Shown one piece after another: positions 1-8,477 of a stretch of 37,595 nucleotides of DNA. The notes beneath the pieces were generated by a model. The model saw only the letters and a program-made list of their open reading frames with translations, did no database searches and was not told the DNA's origin. The translations under genes were made by a program, and so were the position numbers. This DNA is from Dactylosporangium sp. AC04546. Its GTDB lineage: Bacteria; Actinomycetota; Actinomycetes; Mycobacteriales; Micromonosporaceae. The first letter of the stretch is position 1. Each line of letters opens with the position of its first letter. The stretch lies in the NCBI RefSeq assembly GCF_022095675.1, contig NZ_JAHYSG010000116.1:1-37595 (forward strand). Reading direction: 5' to 3'.

Positions 1-1
1 G

Positions 2-562
2 CCCACATCCGCACCGCCCACCGGCGACGGATACAGCCCCGCCGGCGGCGGGTTCGGGTCCACCAGCGCCCCGCCCGCCACGGGGGTGTACCAGTCGTCG
101 CCACCCCCCTCCACCGGCGTCTACCAGGCGTCGGTGCCGACCGCGGCCGGCGCCCCGAAGTACAGTGACCTCGTCACCATGCCCGGCGAGCAGGGCCCGC
201 CGACCCCGCCCGCCGCCGGCGACACCGGCATCCCGACGCCGGCGCCGGCCCCCAAGAGCCGCCGCGGCCTCCTGGTCGGCCTGGTCGTCGTGATCGTGGT
301 GTTCCTGCTCGCGGTCGCCGGCACGGCCATCGTGGTGGCACTCAACAACGCCGGCAGCACCAGCTTCGCCGTCAACTCCTGCGTCAAGCAGGACGGCGAC
401 TCCGCGAAGAAGGCCAGCTGCTCCGACGGTGACTCCTTCCAGATCGTCTCGAAGGTCGACAAGCCGGAGAGCTGCTCGGACGCCAGCCAGCCGTATATCG
501 TCCTGCAGCACAAGGGCCAGAAGGACGAGGTGCTCTGCCTCCGCCCGGCCAACCAGAAGTAA
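2..562 (+). CDS. LppU/SCO3897-like membrane protein, 5' end outside window
   Basis: The frame is open from base 2 with no stop, so the gene begins left of the window; the GTG at 86 is inside a proline/glycine/threonine-rich cytoplasmic region holding the repeated unit TGVYQ(S/A)S. This is followed by a basic stretch (KSRRG), one strong membrane helix (LLVGLVVVIVVFLLAVAGTA) and an extracellular domain of about 65 residues with four cysteines (SCVKQ, ASCSD, ESCSD, VLCL) that could form two disulfides. The layout and the Cys-containing C-terminal domain match my memory of the actinobacterial LppU/SCO3897 family; its function is not known to me. No catalytic motif is visible. It ends 44 bp before the next gene on the same strand. 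Confidence 0.8.
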   Translation, partial: PTSAPPTGDGYSPAGGGFGSTSAPPATGVYQSSPPPSTGVYQASVPTAAGAPKYSDLVTMPGEQGPPTPPAAGDTGIPTPAPAPKSRRGLLVGLVVVIVVFLLAVAGTAIVVALNNAGSTSFAVNSCVKQDGDSAKKASCSDGDSFQIVSKVDKPESCSDASQPYIVLQHKGQKDEVLCLRPANQK

Positions 563-606
563 GCCCCAGCAGGGACGTCGCCGGCGAGTCCGGCAGACTT
601 GGCGCC

Positions 607-2448
607 ATGAACGATCCGGCGACGTCCCCGCTCCTCAAGGCCCGTGTCCGTGCTCCTGAACTCCGCGGACGCGGCTGGCTGAACACGGGCGGCCGGGATC
701 TCACCCTCGCCGACCTGCGCGGGAAAATCACGGTTCTCGATTTTTGGACATTCTGCTGTATCAATTGCCTCCACGTGCTGGACGAACTGCGGCCGCTTGA
801 GCAGCGGTTTGCTGACGTGTTGGTCACCATCGGGGTGCATTCGCCCAAGTTTGAGCACGAGAAGGACGCTGCCGCGCTCAAGGCCGCCGTTGAGCGGTAC
901 GGGGTCGACCACCCCGTGCTCGATGACCCCGACATGGACATGTGGCAGCAGTATGCCGCCAAGGCGTGGCCCACGCTCACCGTCATCGATCCCGAGGGGT
1001 ACGTCGTCGCGACCATGGCCGGTGAAGGCCATGCCGAAGGGCTCGCCAAGCTCATCGAGGAGCTCGTCAGGGTCCACGACGCGCGCGGCACCCTGCGCCG
1101 CGGCGACGCGCCGCACCCGCGGCACCAGCAGGCCGAGGAGACCACGCTGCGGTTCCCCGGCAAGGCGCTCGCCCTCGACAACGGCCACTTCCTCGTCGCT
1201 GACTCCACGCACCACTCGATCGTCGAGCTCGACGCCGACAACGAGACGCCCATCCGGCGCATCGGCACCGGCGAGCGCGGGAGCAAGGACGGCACCGAGC
1301 CGCAGTTCTCCGAGCCCGGCGGGCTGTGCCTGCTGCCGCCGCACGTCGCCGAGCTCGCCGGCTACGACGTCGTCGTCGCGGACACCGTCAACCACCTGCT
1401 CCGTGGCCTGAAGCTCGACACCGGCGAGGTCTCGACCGTCGCCGGCACCGGCCGCCAGTGGCGCGGAACGGTCGACTTCGACCAGCATGACGCCCTCGCG
1501 GTGGACCTGTCGTCGCCGTGGGACGTCGCCTGGTACGACGACCGGGTCGTGATCGCGATGGCCGGCATCCATCAGCTGTGGTGGTTCAACCCGGTGCGGC
1601 GAACGGCCGGCGTCTATGCCGGGACCACCGTCGAGGCGCTCAAGGACGGCCCGCTGCACGAGGTGTGGATGGCCCAACCGTCCGGGTTGTCGGCATACGA
1701 CAGTCGCCTGTGGATCGCCGACAGCGAGTCCTCGGCCATCCGCTGGATCGAGGACGGCGTGATGCACACCGCGGTCGGCCAGGGGCTGTTCGACTTCGGC
1801 CACGTCGACGGCCCGGCCGACCAGGCGCTTCTTCAGCACCCGCTCGGCGTCCTCGCCCTGGCCGACGGCAGCGTCCTCGTCGCCGACACGTACAACGGCG
1901 CGATCCGGCGCATTTCCGGCGACACGGTGAGCACCGTCCTCGACGGTCTTCGGGAGCCGAGCGCGATCGTCAGCACGAGGGACGGCGGCATCGTGGTGGT
2001 CGAGTCGGCCGCGCACCGGCTGGTCCGGCTCGCGCCGGGCACCCTGGAGGCGGCCGGCATCGACGTGGCCGGCACCCGGCACCGCACCGAGCGACCGTCG
2101 ACCCTGCTCGCGCCGGGTGCGGTGGAGCTGGACCTGATCTTCGAGCCGGCGCCGGGGCAGAAGCTCGACGAGTCGTTCGGCCCGTCGACGAGGCTGGAGG
2201 TGTCGGCCTCGCCGCCGGAGCTCCTGCTGGAGGGCGCCGGCGTCACGACGGACCTGCGTCGCCGCCTGGTCGTCAATCCCGAGGTGGCGGAGGGTGTACT
2301 GCAGGTCGTCGCGCAGGCGGCGACGTGCGACGTCGACGCCGAGTTCCCGGCCTGCCATCTCACCCGCCAGGACTGGGGTGTGCCGGTCAAGGTGGTCCAG
2401 GACGGCGCCGCCCGGCTCCCGCTGATCCTGCGGGGCCTCGACGCCTAA
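607..2448 (+). CDS. NHLRC2-like thioredoxin-fold / NHL-repeat protein
   Basis: 613 aa. The N-terminal ~150 residues form a thioredoxin/TlpA-like domain: LRGKITVLDFWTFCCINC gives the redox CxxC (CINC) preceded by an extra Cys, and AWPTLTVIDPEG gives the cis-Pro segment. The rest is a beta-propeller of NHL repeats, with phrases such as LVADSTHHSIVELD, VVADTVNHLLRGL and LVADTYNGAIRRI recurring roughly every 60-70 residues. No signal peptide or membrane helix is seen, so it is probably cytoplasmic. The two-domain order and the CCINC motif are those of the NHLRC2 family, whose bacterial role is poorly defined. It converges on pxpA, and the two stop codons share the same four bases (CTAA, 2445-2448). 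Confidence 0.9.
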   Translation: MNDPATSPLLKARVRAPELRGRGWLNTGGRDLTLADLRGKITVLDFWTFCCINCLHVLDELRPLEQRFADVLVTIGVHSPKFEHEKDAAALKAAVERYGVDHPVLDDPDMDMWQQYAAKAWPTLTVIDPEGYVVATMAGEGHAEGLAKLIEELVRVHDARGTLRRGDAPHPRHQQAEETTLRFPGKALALDNGHFLVADSTHHSIVELDADNETPIRRIGTGERGSKDGTEPQFSEPGGLCLLPPHVAELAGYDVVVADTVNHLLRGLKLDTGEVSTVAGTGRQWRGTVDFDQHDALAVDLSSPWDVAWYDDRVVIAMAGIHQLWWFNPVRRTAGVYAGTTVEALKDGPLHEVWMAQPSGLSAYDSRLWIADSESSAIRWIEDGVMHTAVGQGLFDFGHVDGPADQALLQHPLGVLALADGSVLVADTYNGAIRRISGDTVSTVLDGLREPSAIVSTRDGGIVVVESAAHRLVRLAPGTLEAAGIDVAGTRHRTERPSTLLAPGAVELDLIFEPAPGQKLDESFGPSTRLEVSASPPELLLEGAGVTTDLRRRLVVNPEVAEGVLQVVAQAATCDVDAEFPACHLTRQDWGVPVKVVQDGAARLPLILRGLDA

Positions 2449-3176
2449 GGCATGAACGGAGCGACAGCGACTCCGGCGGCCAGCAGTGCATCCCGGACCG
2501 CGGTGGCCATCGCTACCGCGCCCGGGGTGTCGCCGTGGACGCACAGCGAATCGACCGGCATCGCGACCACGGTCCCGTCGACCGCCTTGACCTGGCCGTC
2601 GACGGCCATGCGGACGGCCCGGGCCGCGACCAGGTCGACGTCGGTGACCAGGGCGCCGGGCTCGGCGCGCGGGACCAGGCGCCCGTCGGGCTGGTACCCC
2701 CGGTCGACGAACCCCTCCGCGACGACCCGCAGCCCGGCCTCGGCGGCCAGCCGGTACACCATGGATCCCGGCTGACAGAGGACCGGCAGCCCGAACGCGG
2801 AGGCCGCCGCCACGACCGCGGACGCGTGGCCGGGCTCGACGGCGGCGACGTTGTAGAGGGCGCCGTGCGCCTTGACGTAGCTGACCGGCCCGAACGCGGC
2901 GAGGGCCCCGATCTGGTATCGCAGCTCGTCCGTGAGCTCGGTGACGTCGACGTCGATCCGGCGCCGGCCGAAGCCGGCGAGGTCGCGGTAGCTGACCTGC
3001 GCGCCGACCCGCACGCCCCGCTCGCGGGCGAGCTCGCTGATGCGGCGCATCGTGGTCGGGTCGCCGGCGTGGAAGCCGCACGCGACGTTGGCGCTGGTGA
3101 CGATGGTCAGCAGGGCGTCGTCGTCGCCGAGCTGCCAGACGCCGAACCCTTCGCCCAGGTCACTGTTCAGGTCCAT
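2445..3176 (-). CDS. pxpA: 5-oxoprolinase subunit PxpA (LamB/YcsF family)
   Basis: 243 aa, normal length for the family. It opens with MDLNSDLGEGFG, the family signature (DLNxDLGE), followed by ANVACGFHAGDP and VKAHGALYN, which are conserved LamB/YcsF motifs. Prokaryotic 5-oxoprolinase is PxpABC, which hydrolyses 5-oxoproline (pyroglutamate) to glutamate using ATP. The ATG at 3176 was chosen because the conserved motif starts immediately there; it overlaps the end of pxpC by 17 bp, which points to translational coupling. The gene is last in a minus-strand pxpB-pxpC-pxpA operon and ends in a stop codon overlapping that of the convergent NHL gene. Confidence 0.95.
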   Translation of the reverse strand: MDLNSDLGEGFGVWQLGDDDALLTIVTSANVACGFHAGDPTTMRRISELARERGVRVGAQVSYRDLAGFGRRRIDVDVTELTDELRYQIGALAAFGPVSYVKAHGALYNVAAVEPGHASAVVAAASAFGLPVLCQPGSMVYRLAAEAGLRVVAEGFVDRGYQPDGRLVPRAEPGALVTDVDLVAARAVRMAVDGQVKAVDGTVVAMPVDSLCVHGDTPGAVAMATAVRDALLAAGVAVAPFMP

Positions 3177-4014
3177 GGAACCGAACCGTATCGCCCGGGC
3201 GGGCCTGGGCGAGCAGCGGCAGATCGCGGGGGTCGACGACGGCCACGACCGGGTACCCGCCGGTGGTCGGGTGGTCGGCGAGGAACACGAGCGGCTGCCC
3301 GTCGGCCGGCACCTGGACGGCCCCGAGCACGATCCCTTCGCTGGGCAGCTCACGAGCGTCGGCGCGGGCGAGCGCGGTCCCGACGAGTCGCGTCCCCACG
3401 CGGTTGCTGCGGGCATCAATGGTGTACCGCGTGTGCGTGAGCGCGTGCGGATCGGTGAAGCGGTCGGCGCGGGGGCCCCAGGTGATCCGCAGGGTCGCGT
3501 CGCGGCCCAGCCGGGGCTGCGGCGCGACGTCGACGGCGGCCGGCTCACCGGTTCGCGGGCCGATCGGCAGCCGGTCACCGCCCCGGACGACGGCGGGGCC
3601 GAGCGCGGACAGGGTGTCGGTCGACTTGCTCCCCAGTACAACTTCTGCTTGAAGACCGCCGGACACCGCGAGATAGCCGCGGAGGCCGAGCACCGTGGAC
3701 CCGATCTCGATGCGGTCGCCGGCCCGGACGGCAACGGGCGCGTTGAGCGGCGCCGGCCGGCCACCGACCCGGAACGGCGCGGCGGCGCCGGTCAGGGCGA
3801 CGGTGCCGGCCGCGGTGAGCGTGGCGGCGAACGGGCCGAGCGTGATCTCCAGGCCGGCGGCGCCGGGGTCGTTGCCGACGAGCCGGTTCGCGAGCGTGAG
3901 GGCGGGCTGGTCGAGCGCCCCGGAGCGGGGCACGCCGAGGTGGGCGTATCCGGGCCGGCCGAGGTCCTGGACGGTGGTGAGCGGCCCGGCGATGGCCACG
4001 ACGAGCGTCGTCAC
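3160..4014 (-). CDS. pxpC: 5-oxoprolinase subunit PxpC (carboxyltransferase-like)
   Basis: 284 aa. The N-terminal TVQDLGRPGYAHLGVPRSG is the hallmark of the biotin-dependent carboxyltransferase/KipA (PxpC) family. The rest matches the family body: TLANRLVGNDPGAAGLEIT, then TRLVGTALAR, and the ending FLADHPTTGGYPVVAVV. PxpC works with PxpB and PxpA in ATP-dependent 5-oxoproline cleavage. The GTG start at 4014 gives a GTGA overlap of 4 bp with the pxpB stop. A longer open frame upstream lies antisense to nothing conserved and inside pxpB, so it was not used. Confidence 0.94.
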   Translation of the reverse strand: MTTLVVAIAGPLTTVQDLGRPGYAHLGVPRSGALDQPALTLANRLVGNDPGAAGLEITLGPFAATLTAAGTVALTGAAAPFRVGGRPAPLNAPVAVRAGDRIEIGSTVLGLRGYLAVSGGLQAEVVLGSKSTDTLSALGPAVVRGGDRLPIGPRTGEPAAVDVAPQPRLGRDATLRITWGPRADRFTDPHALTHTRYTIDARSNRVGTRLVGTALARADARELPSEGIVLGAVQVPADGQPLVFLADHPTTGGYPVVAVVDPRDLPLLAQARPGDTVRFHGPEQ

Positions 4015-4604
4015 GCGGCCACGATCCGCACGGTGCGGCCGGGGGCGAGCAGCGCGGGCGGGTCGCGGTCGACGTCGAACAGCGGCGAGTCGGTGCGGCC
4101 GATGAGGCGCCAGCCGCCGGGTGAGGCGGTGGGGTACACCCCGAGGAATTCGGCGGCGAGGCCGACCGCTCCGGCCGGAACGCGCGGACGCGGGCTGGGC
4201 AGCCGTGGCAGGCTCCATGGCAGGCCGGTGAGGTAGGCGAAGCCGGGCGCGAAGCCGCAGAACGCGACGCGCAGTTCGGTGCCGAGGACGGTCGCGACGA
4301 CGGCGTCGACGGTCGCGCCGACGTGCTCGGCGACGAAGGGCAGGTCCTCGCCGTCGAAGCGGACCGGCAGCTCGACCGGTGCCGCCGCGGCCGGCGGACG
4401 GGTCGGTGGCCGGGCGTCGCGGAGGGCCGCGGCGACGGCCGTGGTATCGGACACACCGTCCAGCAGTACGGTGCGCGCACCGGGCACGATGTCGACGGCC
4501 GGCAAGCGACCGGCCCGGCGCTCGGCGTCGAGGTGGGCGAACCAGGCGAGCGGGTCGTCGACCTCGATGAGGAGGGCGTTGCCGCCGACCCGACGGACGT
4601 CCAT
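4011..4604 (-). CDS. pxpB: 5-oxoprolinase subunit PxpB (KipI family)
   Basis: 197 aa. The core motif FCGFAPGFAYLTGLP, followed by PRPRVPAGAVGLA and TASPGGWRLIGRT, is diagnostic of the allophanate-hydrolase subunit 1/KipI family. It is the first gene of the pxpBCA operon, where the subunits form the 5-oxoprolinase that recycles pyroglutamate. The ATG at 4604 faces the divergent PAQR gene across a 69-bp gap containing two palindromes (4630-4656), so both genes may answer to the same repressor. The N-terminal part is slightly shorter than in some homologues but all recognisable motifs are present. Confidence 0.93.
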   Translation of the reverse strand: MDVRRVGGNALLIEVDDPLAWFAHLDAERRAGRLPAVDIVPGARTVLLDGVSDTTAVAAALRDARPPTRPPAAAAPVELPVRFDGEDLPFVAEHVGATVDAVVATVLGTELRVAFCGFAPGFAYLTGLPWSLPRLPSPRPRVPAGAVGLAAEFLGVYPTASPGGWRLIGRTDSPLFDVDRDPPALLAPGRTVRIVAA

Positions 4605-4629
4605 GCCGTCACGATAGACGTCCGGAAGA

Positions 4630-4656
4630 TACTTGCGAGTAACCTACGGTACCGTA
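4630..4656. promoter_or_regulatory. Two adjacent palindromes between pxpB and PAQR gene
   Basis: TACTTGCGAGTA (4630-4641, half-sites TACT/AGTA) is followed at once by the perfect 12-bp palindrome TACGGTACCGTA (4645-4656). Extended by one base, the first site equals the reverse complement of 13 of the 14 bases of the palindrome at 8187-8200, in front of the acyl-CoA dehydrogenase gene. Size and symmetry fit a TetR-type operator; the regulator is not in this window. Confidence 0.6.
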
Positions 4657-4673
4657 ACCTGGAGGGCGTGACC

Positions 4674-5345
4674 GTGAAGACCGAAACCCGCCTGCGCCCG
4701 GTCGACCTCGGCAAGCCGCGGATGCGCGGCTGGCTGCATGCGTACGCGGCCGGTGTGGCGATCGTGTGCGGGATCGTCCTGTGCTCGCTGGCAGCGGCGC
4801 GGCCCGGCTGGGCACCGTTCGTGAGCTGCGCCGTCTACAGCCTGACGGTGGTCGCGCTGTTCGGCACGAGCGCGCTGTACCACCGGCGGGTGTGGTCCGA
4901 GCGCGGCTACAAGATCATGCGGCGGCTCGACCACTCCATGATCTTCGTGTTCATCGCGGGCACGTACACGCCGTTCAGCGTGCTGCTCCTGCCCGACACC
5001 GCCGGCAAGGTCATCCTGGCCGTGGTCTGGGGTGGTGCGATCCTCGGCGTGGGCATGAAGCTCATCACGCCGAACGCGCCGCGATGGCTGTCCGCGCCGC
5101 TCTACGTCGCGCTGGGCTGGGTCGCGGTGACGGTGCTGCCCGACCTGCTGCACAACGGCGGTGTCACGGTTCTGGTGCTGACGCTGGTCGGCGGGGCGTT
5201 CTACACCGTCGGTGCGGTGTTCTACGCGCTCCGCCGACCCAACCCGTGGCCGACGGTGTTCGGTCACCACGAGTTCTTCCACGCCTGCACGCTGGTGGCC
5301 GCGATCTGCCACCACATCGCGATCTATTTCGCGCTGTACGCGTGA
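4674..5345 (+). CDS. PAQR / hemolysin III family membrane protein
   Basis: 223 aa with seven predicted hydrophobic segments. Family motifs are present: FGTSALYHRR, LDHSMIFVFIAGTYTPF and, near the C-terminus, FGHHEFFHACTLVAAICHHIAIY. The conserved Ser/His/Asp/His set corresponds to the proposed metal site of PAQR receptors and bacterial YqfA/HlyIII proteins. The biochemical role of bacterial members is unsettled; lipid or ceramidase-like hydrolysis and membrane homeostasis have been proposed. GTG 4674 was preferred over GTG 4668 because GGAGG at 4661-4665 is 8 nt from the former and only 2 nt from the latter. Divergent from pxpB. Confidence 0.9.
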   Translation: MKTETRLRPVDLGKPRMRGWLHAYAAGVAIVCGIVLCSLAAARPGWAPFVSCAVYSLTVVALFGTSALYHRRVWSERGYKIMRRLDHSMIFVFIAGTYTPFSVLLLPDTAGKVILAVVWGGAILGVGMKLITPNAPRWLSAPLYVALGWVAVTVLPDLLHNGGVTVLVLTLVGGAFYTVGAVFYALRRPNPWPTVFGHHEFFHACTLVAAICHHIAIYFALYA

Positions 5346-5349
5346 GGGT

Positions 5350-5610
5350 CTAGTAACGCCGCTCGCGGCGCTCGATGACCTCGTCGGTCGTCGGCGGGAT
5401 CACGGTGTGGCCCGCGGTCGGGACCTCGCGGACGACCGTCCGGCGTCGCGAGTTCCAGAAGTACATGGTCATGAGCAGTGCGACCACACCGGCGATCTGG
5501 AGAATCCAGCCGATCGTGTCGAGGTTGAACGGCCCCAGGTCGGTGTCGTCCAACCCGAACGTGAAAATCGCGCCGACGACGATCAAGAGAATGCTGCCGC
5601 CGATACCCAT
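5350..5610 (-). CDS. DUF6458 family small membrane protein
   Basis: 86 aa: MGIGGSILLIVVGAIFTFGL is the first membrane helix, the middle LGPFNLDTIGWILQIAGVVALLMTMYFW is the second, and a charged tail follows. The pattern of an N-terminal MGIGGSI, a central DTIGWIL and two helices is that of actinobacterial DUF6458 proteins, whose function is unknown to me. A GAGGAGG Shine-Dalgarno lies 7-8 nt upstream of the ATG. It is convergent with the PAQR gene, with only four bases between the stop codons. Confidence 0.85.
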   Translation of the reverse strand: MGIGGSILLIVVGAIFTFGLDDTDLGPFNLDTIGWILQIAGVVALLMTMYFWNSRRRTVVREVPTAGHTVIPPTTDEVIERRERRY

Positions 5611-5698
5611 TGAGGGCCTCCTCGGGCGAATGTTCGGGGATCTGTCTGGTCAGGGGTTACCCATGTGCGACAGCCTTCAATCGGGCACGCTTGTCCCC

Positions 5699-6178
5699 AT
5701 GACCGAGCGCACGCTGATCCTGCTCCGCCACGCGAAGGCCGCCGACCCGGACGACTACGCCACCGACATCGAGCGCCCGCTCAGCGCCCGGGGCCACCGC
5801 GACGCCGCCGCAGCGGGCGCCTGGCTCCGCACCGTGGCCCTGGAGCCGGACCAGGTCCTCTGCTCGACGGCGGTCCGCACCCGCGAGACGCTGCAGGAGT
5901 TGGCGGTGGACGCGGTGCCGGTGATCTACGAGCAGCGCATCTACCACGGCCCGGCACCGGACACCCTGGACCTGATCCAGGAGACCGACCCGGACGTGGC
6001 CACGCTGCTGGTCATCGGCCACAACCCGACGCTGTCGATCCTGTCGGACCTGCTCGCCCCGGACGAGCTGCCGGACACGGGCCTGGCGACGTCGGGCATC
6101 GCGGTCCACCGCTTCTCCGGCACCTGGCGCGACCTGGAGGCCGCCCCGCTGGCCGCCCAGCACACGGGCCGCGGCTAG
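5699..6178 (+). CDS. SixA-type histidine phosphatase
   Basis: 159 aa. LILLRHAKA is the catalytic RHG-type motif of the histidine phosphatase superfamily in its SixA variant (RHAK). Downstream are VLCSTAVRTRETLQ (second arginine) and LLVIGHNPTLSIL (second histidine), which complete the active site. SixA in E. coli dephosphorylates phosphohistidine; the substrate here is inferred only. The ATG at 5699 puts the catalytic motif within the first 15 residues as usual. The frame stays open far upstream but without motifs. A strong hairpin follows at 6190-6228. Confidence 0.9.
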   Translation: MTERTLILLRHAKAADPDDYATDIERPLSARGHRDAAAAGAWLRTVALEPDQVLCSTAVRTRETLQELAVDAVPVIYEQRIYHGPAPDTLDLIQETDPDVATLLVIGHNPTLSILSDLLAPDELPDTGLATSGIAVHRFSGTWRDLEAAPLAAQHTGRG

Positions 6179-6189
6179 CGTCGATTGCC

Positions 6190-6228
6190 AAAAAAATAGG
6201 GGGAGGGCGCCGTTGCCCTCCCCCTATT
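6190..6228 (-). terminator. Rho-independent terminator of the dehydrogenase gene
   Basis: The 14-bp perfect stem AATAGGGGGAGGGC / GCCCTCCCCCTATT has a 6-nt loop. Read on the minus strand it runs into a T-tract (the complement of A at 6190-6196). It sits 15 bp after the stop of the minus-strand dehydrogenase gene and 11 bp after the plus-strand phosphatase, so it may stop both. Confidence 0.9.
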
Positions 6229-6243
6229 GGTCAGTGGTGCAGC

Positions 6244-8097
6244 CTAGAAGGCGTCCTCCGAGAGCTGCATCGCGTCCAGCGCCGTCGACTCGATGATGCG
6301 GCGGTCGGCGCCCACACGCGGGAGGATCTCATGGGCGAAGAACTTGGCCGCCGCCACCTTGCCCTCGTAGAAGGACTTGTCCGCCGCGGAGACCTCGCCG
6401 GTCAGGGCCTTCAGGGCGATCTCGGCCTGGCGCTGCAGGAGCCAGCCCACCACGATGTCGCCCAGCGCCAGCAGGAACCGGCGGCTGTTCAGGCCGACCT
6501 TGTAGACCGCCTCCGCGTCGCCGGCCTGGGCCTCGCCGAGCCAGCCCGTGAAGATGCCGAGGATCTGCTGTGCCTCGGTCAGCGCCTTGCCGAGCGCGAC
6601 GCGCTCCAGCTTGAGCTGGCCGTTGCCGCCCTCGGCCTCCAGGAACTGCTGGATCTCGCCGGCGACGACCAGGAGCGCCTTGCCCTGGTCCTTGACGATC
6701 TTGCGGAAGACCAGGTCGAGGCTCTGGATCGCGGTCGTGCCCTCGTAGAGGGTGTCGATCTTCGCGTCGCGGACGTACTGCTCCAGCGGGTAGTCCTGCA
6801 GGAAGCCGGAGCCGCCGAAGGTCTGCAGGGCCTCGTGGCCGAGCAGCTCGTAGGCCCGCTCGGAGCCGACGCCCTTCACCAGGGGCAGCAGCAGGTCGTT
6901 GACCCGCTTGGCCAGCGCCGCGGCCTTCTCGTCGCCGGCCGCCTCGGCCAGCGCCACCCGGTCCTGCCAGGAGGCGGTGTAGGCGACGAGCGCGCGCAGG
7001 CCCTCGGCGTACGACTTCTGCAGCAGCAGGGAACGGCGCACGTCCGGGTGGTTGATGATCGCGACGCGGGGCGCGGTCTTGTCGGTCGACGCGAGGTCGG
7101 CGCCCTGGACGCGGCTCTTGGCGTAGTCAAGGGCGTTGAGGTAGCCCGTCGACAGCGTCGCGATCGCCTTCGTGCCGACCATCATCCGCGCGTACTCGAT
7201 GATGAGGAACATCTGCCGGATGCCCTCGTGCACGTCGCCGAGCAGCCAACCCTTGGCCGGCACGCCGTGGCCGCCGAAGGTCACCTCGCAGGTCGTGGAG
7301 ACCTTGAGGCCCATCTTGTGCTCGACGTTGGTGACGAAGACGCCGTTGCGGTCCTTGAGCTCGCCGGTCTCGCCGTCGAAGTGGAACTTCGGCACGACGA
7401 ACAGCGAGAGGCCCTTGGTGCCGGGGCCGCCGGCGCCGGGCGTGTCGACCGGGCGGGCCAGCACGTAGTGGACGATGTTCTCGGCCAGGTCGTGCTCGCC
7501 GCTGGTGATGAAGCGCTTGACGCCCTCGATGTGCCACGAGCCGTCGGCCTGTGGGACGGCCTTGGTGCGGCCGGCGCCGACGTCCGAGCCCGCGTCGGGC
7601 TCGGTGAGCACCATCGTCGAGCCCCACTGCTTGTCGGCGAAGAGCTTCGCCCAGCGCTTCTGCTCCTCGGTGCCCTCGACGTGCAGGGTGTTGGCGAAGG
7701 ACGGGCCGGACGCGTACATCCACACCGGCGCGTTGGAGCCCAGCACCATCTCGGCGAGCGCCCACCACAGGGCCCGCGGCGCGGCGGTGCCACCCAGCGC
7801 GGCTGGCAGGTCGAGGCGCCAGAACTCGGCGGCCATGAACGCCTCGTAGGACTTCCGGAACGACTCCGGCATCTTCACGCTGTACGTGGCCGGGTCGTAG
7901 ACCGGCGGGTTGCGGTCGCCGTCGGTGTAGCTCGCGGCGAGATCCTCACGGGCGAGGCGGTCGACCTCGGCCAGGATGTCGCGGGCGGTGTCCACGTCGA
8001 TGTCGCCGTATGGGCCTTGACCCAGGACCTTGTCGACACCGAACACCTCGAAGAGGTTGAACTCGAGGTCCCGCAGGTTGCTTTTGTAATGGGTCAT
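6244..8097 (-). CDS. FadE5-like acyl-CoA dehydrogenase
   Basis: 617 aa, the length of mycobacterial FadE5 (about 610) rather than the ~380 of short-chain enzymes. The N-terminus [20 protein letters not shown] is very FadE5-like. [14 protein letters not shown] and [15 protein letters not shown] are the FAD/substrate motifs. The segment [14 protein letters not shown] holds the conserved region around the catalytic base, and the last ~130 residues form the extra C-terminal domain of this subfamily. It catalyses the first oxidation of fatty-acyl-CoA beta-oxidation. The start at 8097 follows the family. The promoter side carries two palindromes (8161-8200), suggesting fatty-acid-responsive repression; a strong terminator follows the gene. 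Confidence 0.93.
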   Translation of the reverse strand: MTHYKSNLRDLEFNLFEVFGVDKVLGQGPYGDIDVDTARDILAEVDRLAREDLAASYTDGDRNPPVYDPATYSVKMPESFRKSYEAFMAAEFWRLDLPAALGGTAAPRALWWALAEMVLGSNAPVWMYASGPSFANTLHVEGTEEQKRWAKLFADKQWGSTMVLTEPDAGSDVGAGRTKAVPQADGSWHIEGVKRFITSGEHDLAENIVHYVLARPVDTPGAGGPGTKGLSLFVVPKFHFDGETGELKDRNGVFVTNVEHKMGLKVSTTCEVTFGGHGVPAKGWLLGDVHEGIRQMFLIIEYARMMVGTKAIATLSTGYLNALDYAKSRVQGADLASTDKTAPRVAIINHPDVRRSLLLQKSYAEGLRALVAYTASWQDRVALAEAAGDEKAAALAKRVNDLLLPLVKGVGSERAYELLGHEALQTFGGSGFLQDYPLEQYVRDAKIDTLYEGTTAIQSLDLVFRKIVKDQGKALLVVAGEIQQFLEAEGGNGQLKLERVALGKALTEAQQILGIFTGWLGEAQAGDAEAVYKVGLNSRRFLLALGDIVVGWLLQRQAEIALKALTGEVSAADKSFYEGKVAAAKFFAHEILPRVGADRRIIESTALDAMQLSEDAF

Positions 8098-8160
8098 TGC
8101 GGAGTGGCCCCCGTCTCTGGGTCTGTTGCCAAGGGTGCTGATCGAGCATGGACGACCGAG

Positions 8161-8200
8161 GTTACCAGCCGGTAACGACCATCTTATTACTCGCAAGTAA
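8161..8200. promoter_or_regulatory. Two palindromic operators upstream of acyl-CoA dehydrogenase gene
   Basis: GTTACCAGCCGGTAAC (8161-8176, perfect GTTACC/GGTAAC arms) and TTACTCGCAAGTAA (8187-8200, perfect TTACT/AGTAA arms) lie 64-103 bp upstream of the start codon. The second site recurs almost unchanged at 4629-4642. Sites of this shape are typical of TetR-family regulators of lipid metabolism; the regulator is not encoded here. Confidence 0.65.
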
Positions 8201-8289
8201 CCTCGAACAGGGGCCGCACCGAAGAGTGAACCGGACCACACTTGTCCCCGCCGAGCGCTGACCGGGTGCGGTTGGGGAGCGGACACGCC

Positions 8290-8305
8290 GTCACTCGCGG
8301 GTGAC
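8290..8305. promoter_or_regulatory. 16-bp palindrome upstream of small ORF
   Basis: GTCACTCGCGGGTGAC is symmetric except for one base pair and resembles the site at 8187-8200 (10 of 14 positions). It lies 55 bp before the ATG of the 38-aa ORF at 8361 and could be a weaker third copy of the same operator. Confidence 0.35.
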
Positions 8306-8360
8306 GCGGTCGTTGATCGGTTACTCCCGGTCAACGCCGTCGCAGCAGGAGGGCAGCGCG

Positions 8361-8477
8361 ATGATCGTTCGTCTGATGGGCTCGCTGTTCGCCCCGAAGT
8401 ACCCACGCTTCTACACCGGCCGGCATCGGGCACCCATGCGGCGGCTCGTGCCCCGCCAGCGCCAGATCGCGAACTAA
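8361..8477 (+). CDS. Possible 38-aa basic small protein
   Basis: Open frame of 38 codons starting ATG, with GGAGG at 8348-8352 8 nt upstream. The product starts [17 protein letters not shown] and continues with an arginine-rich tail (about nine Arg). No family is recognised. Support comes from the good ribosome-binding site and the compact arrangement: its TAA overlaps the TAG of the convergent phosphatase gene (CTAA at 8474-8477), the same layout as at 2445-2448. Against it are the very short length and the lack of any recognised homologue. It may be a real small membrane-surface or nucleic-acid-binding peptide, or chance. Confidence 0.45.
   Translation: MIVRLMGSLFAPKYPRFYTGRHRAPMRRLVPRQRQIAN

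Noticed and set aside
121..3081. 986-aa minus-strand open frame
   Set aside because: Arg/Pro/Gly-rich low-information translation lying across several well-supported genes; a typical high-G+C shadow.
5665..8175. 836-aa plus-strand frame across the dehydrogenase gene
   Set aside because: Antisense shadow of a strongly supported FadE5-like gene, without recognisable motifs.
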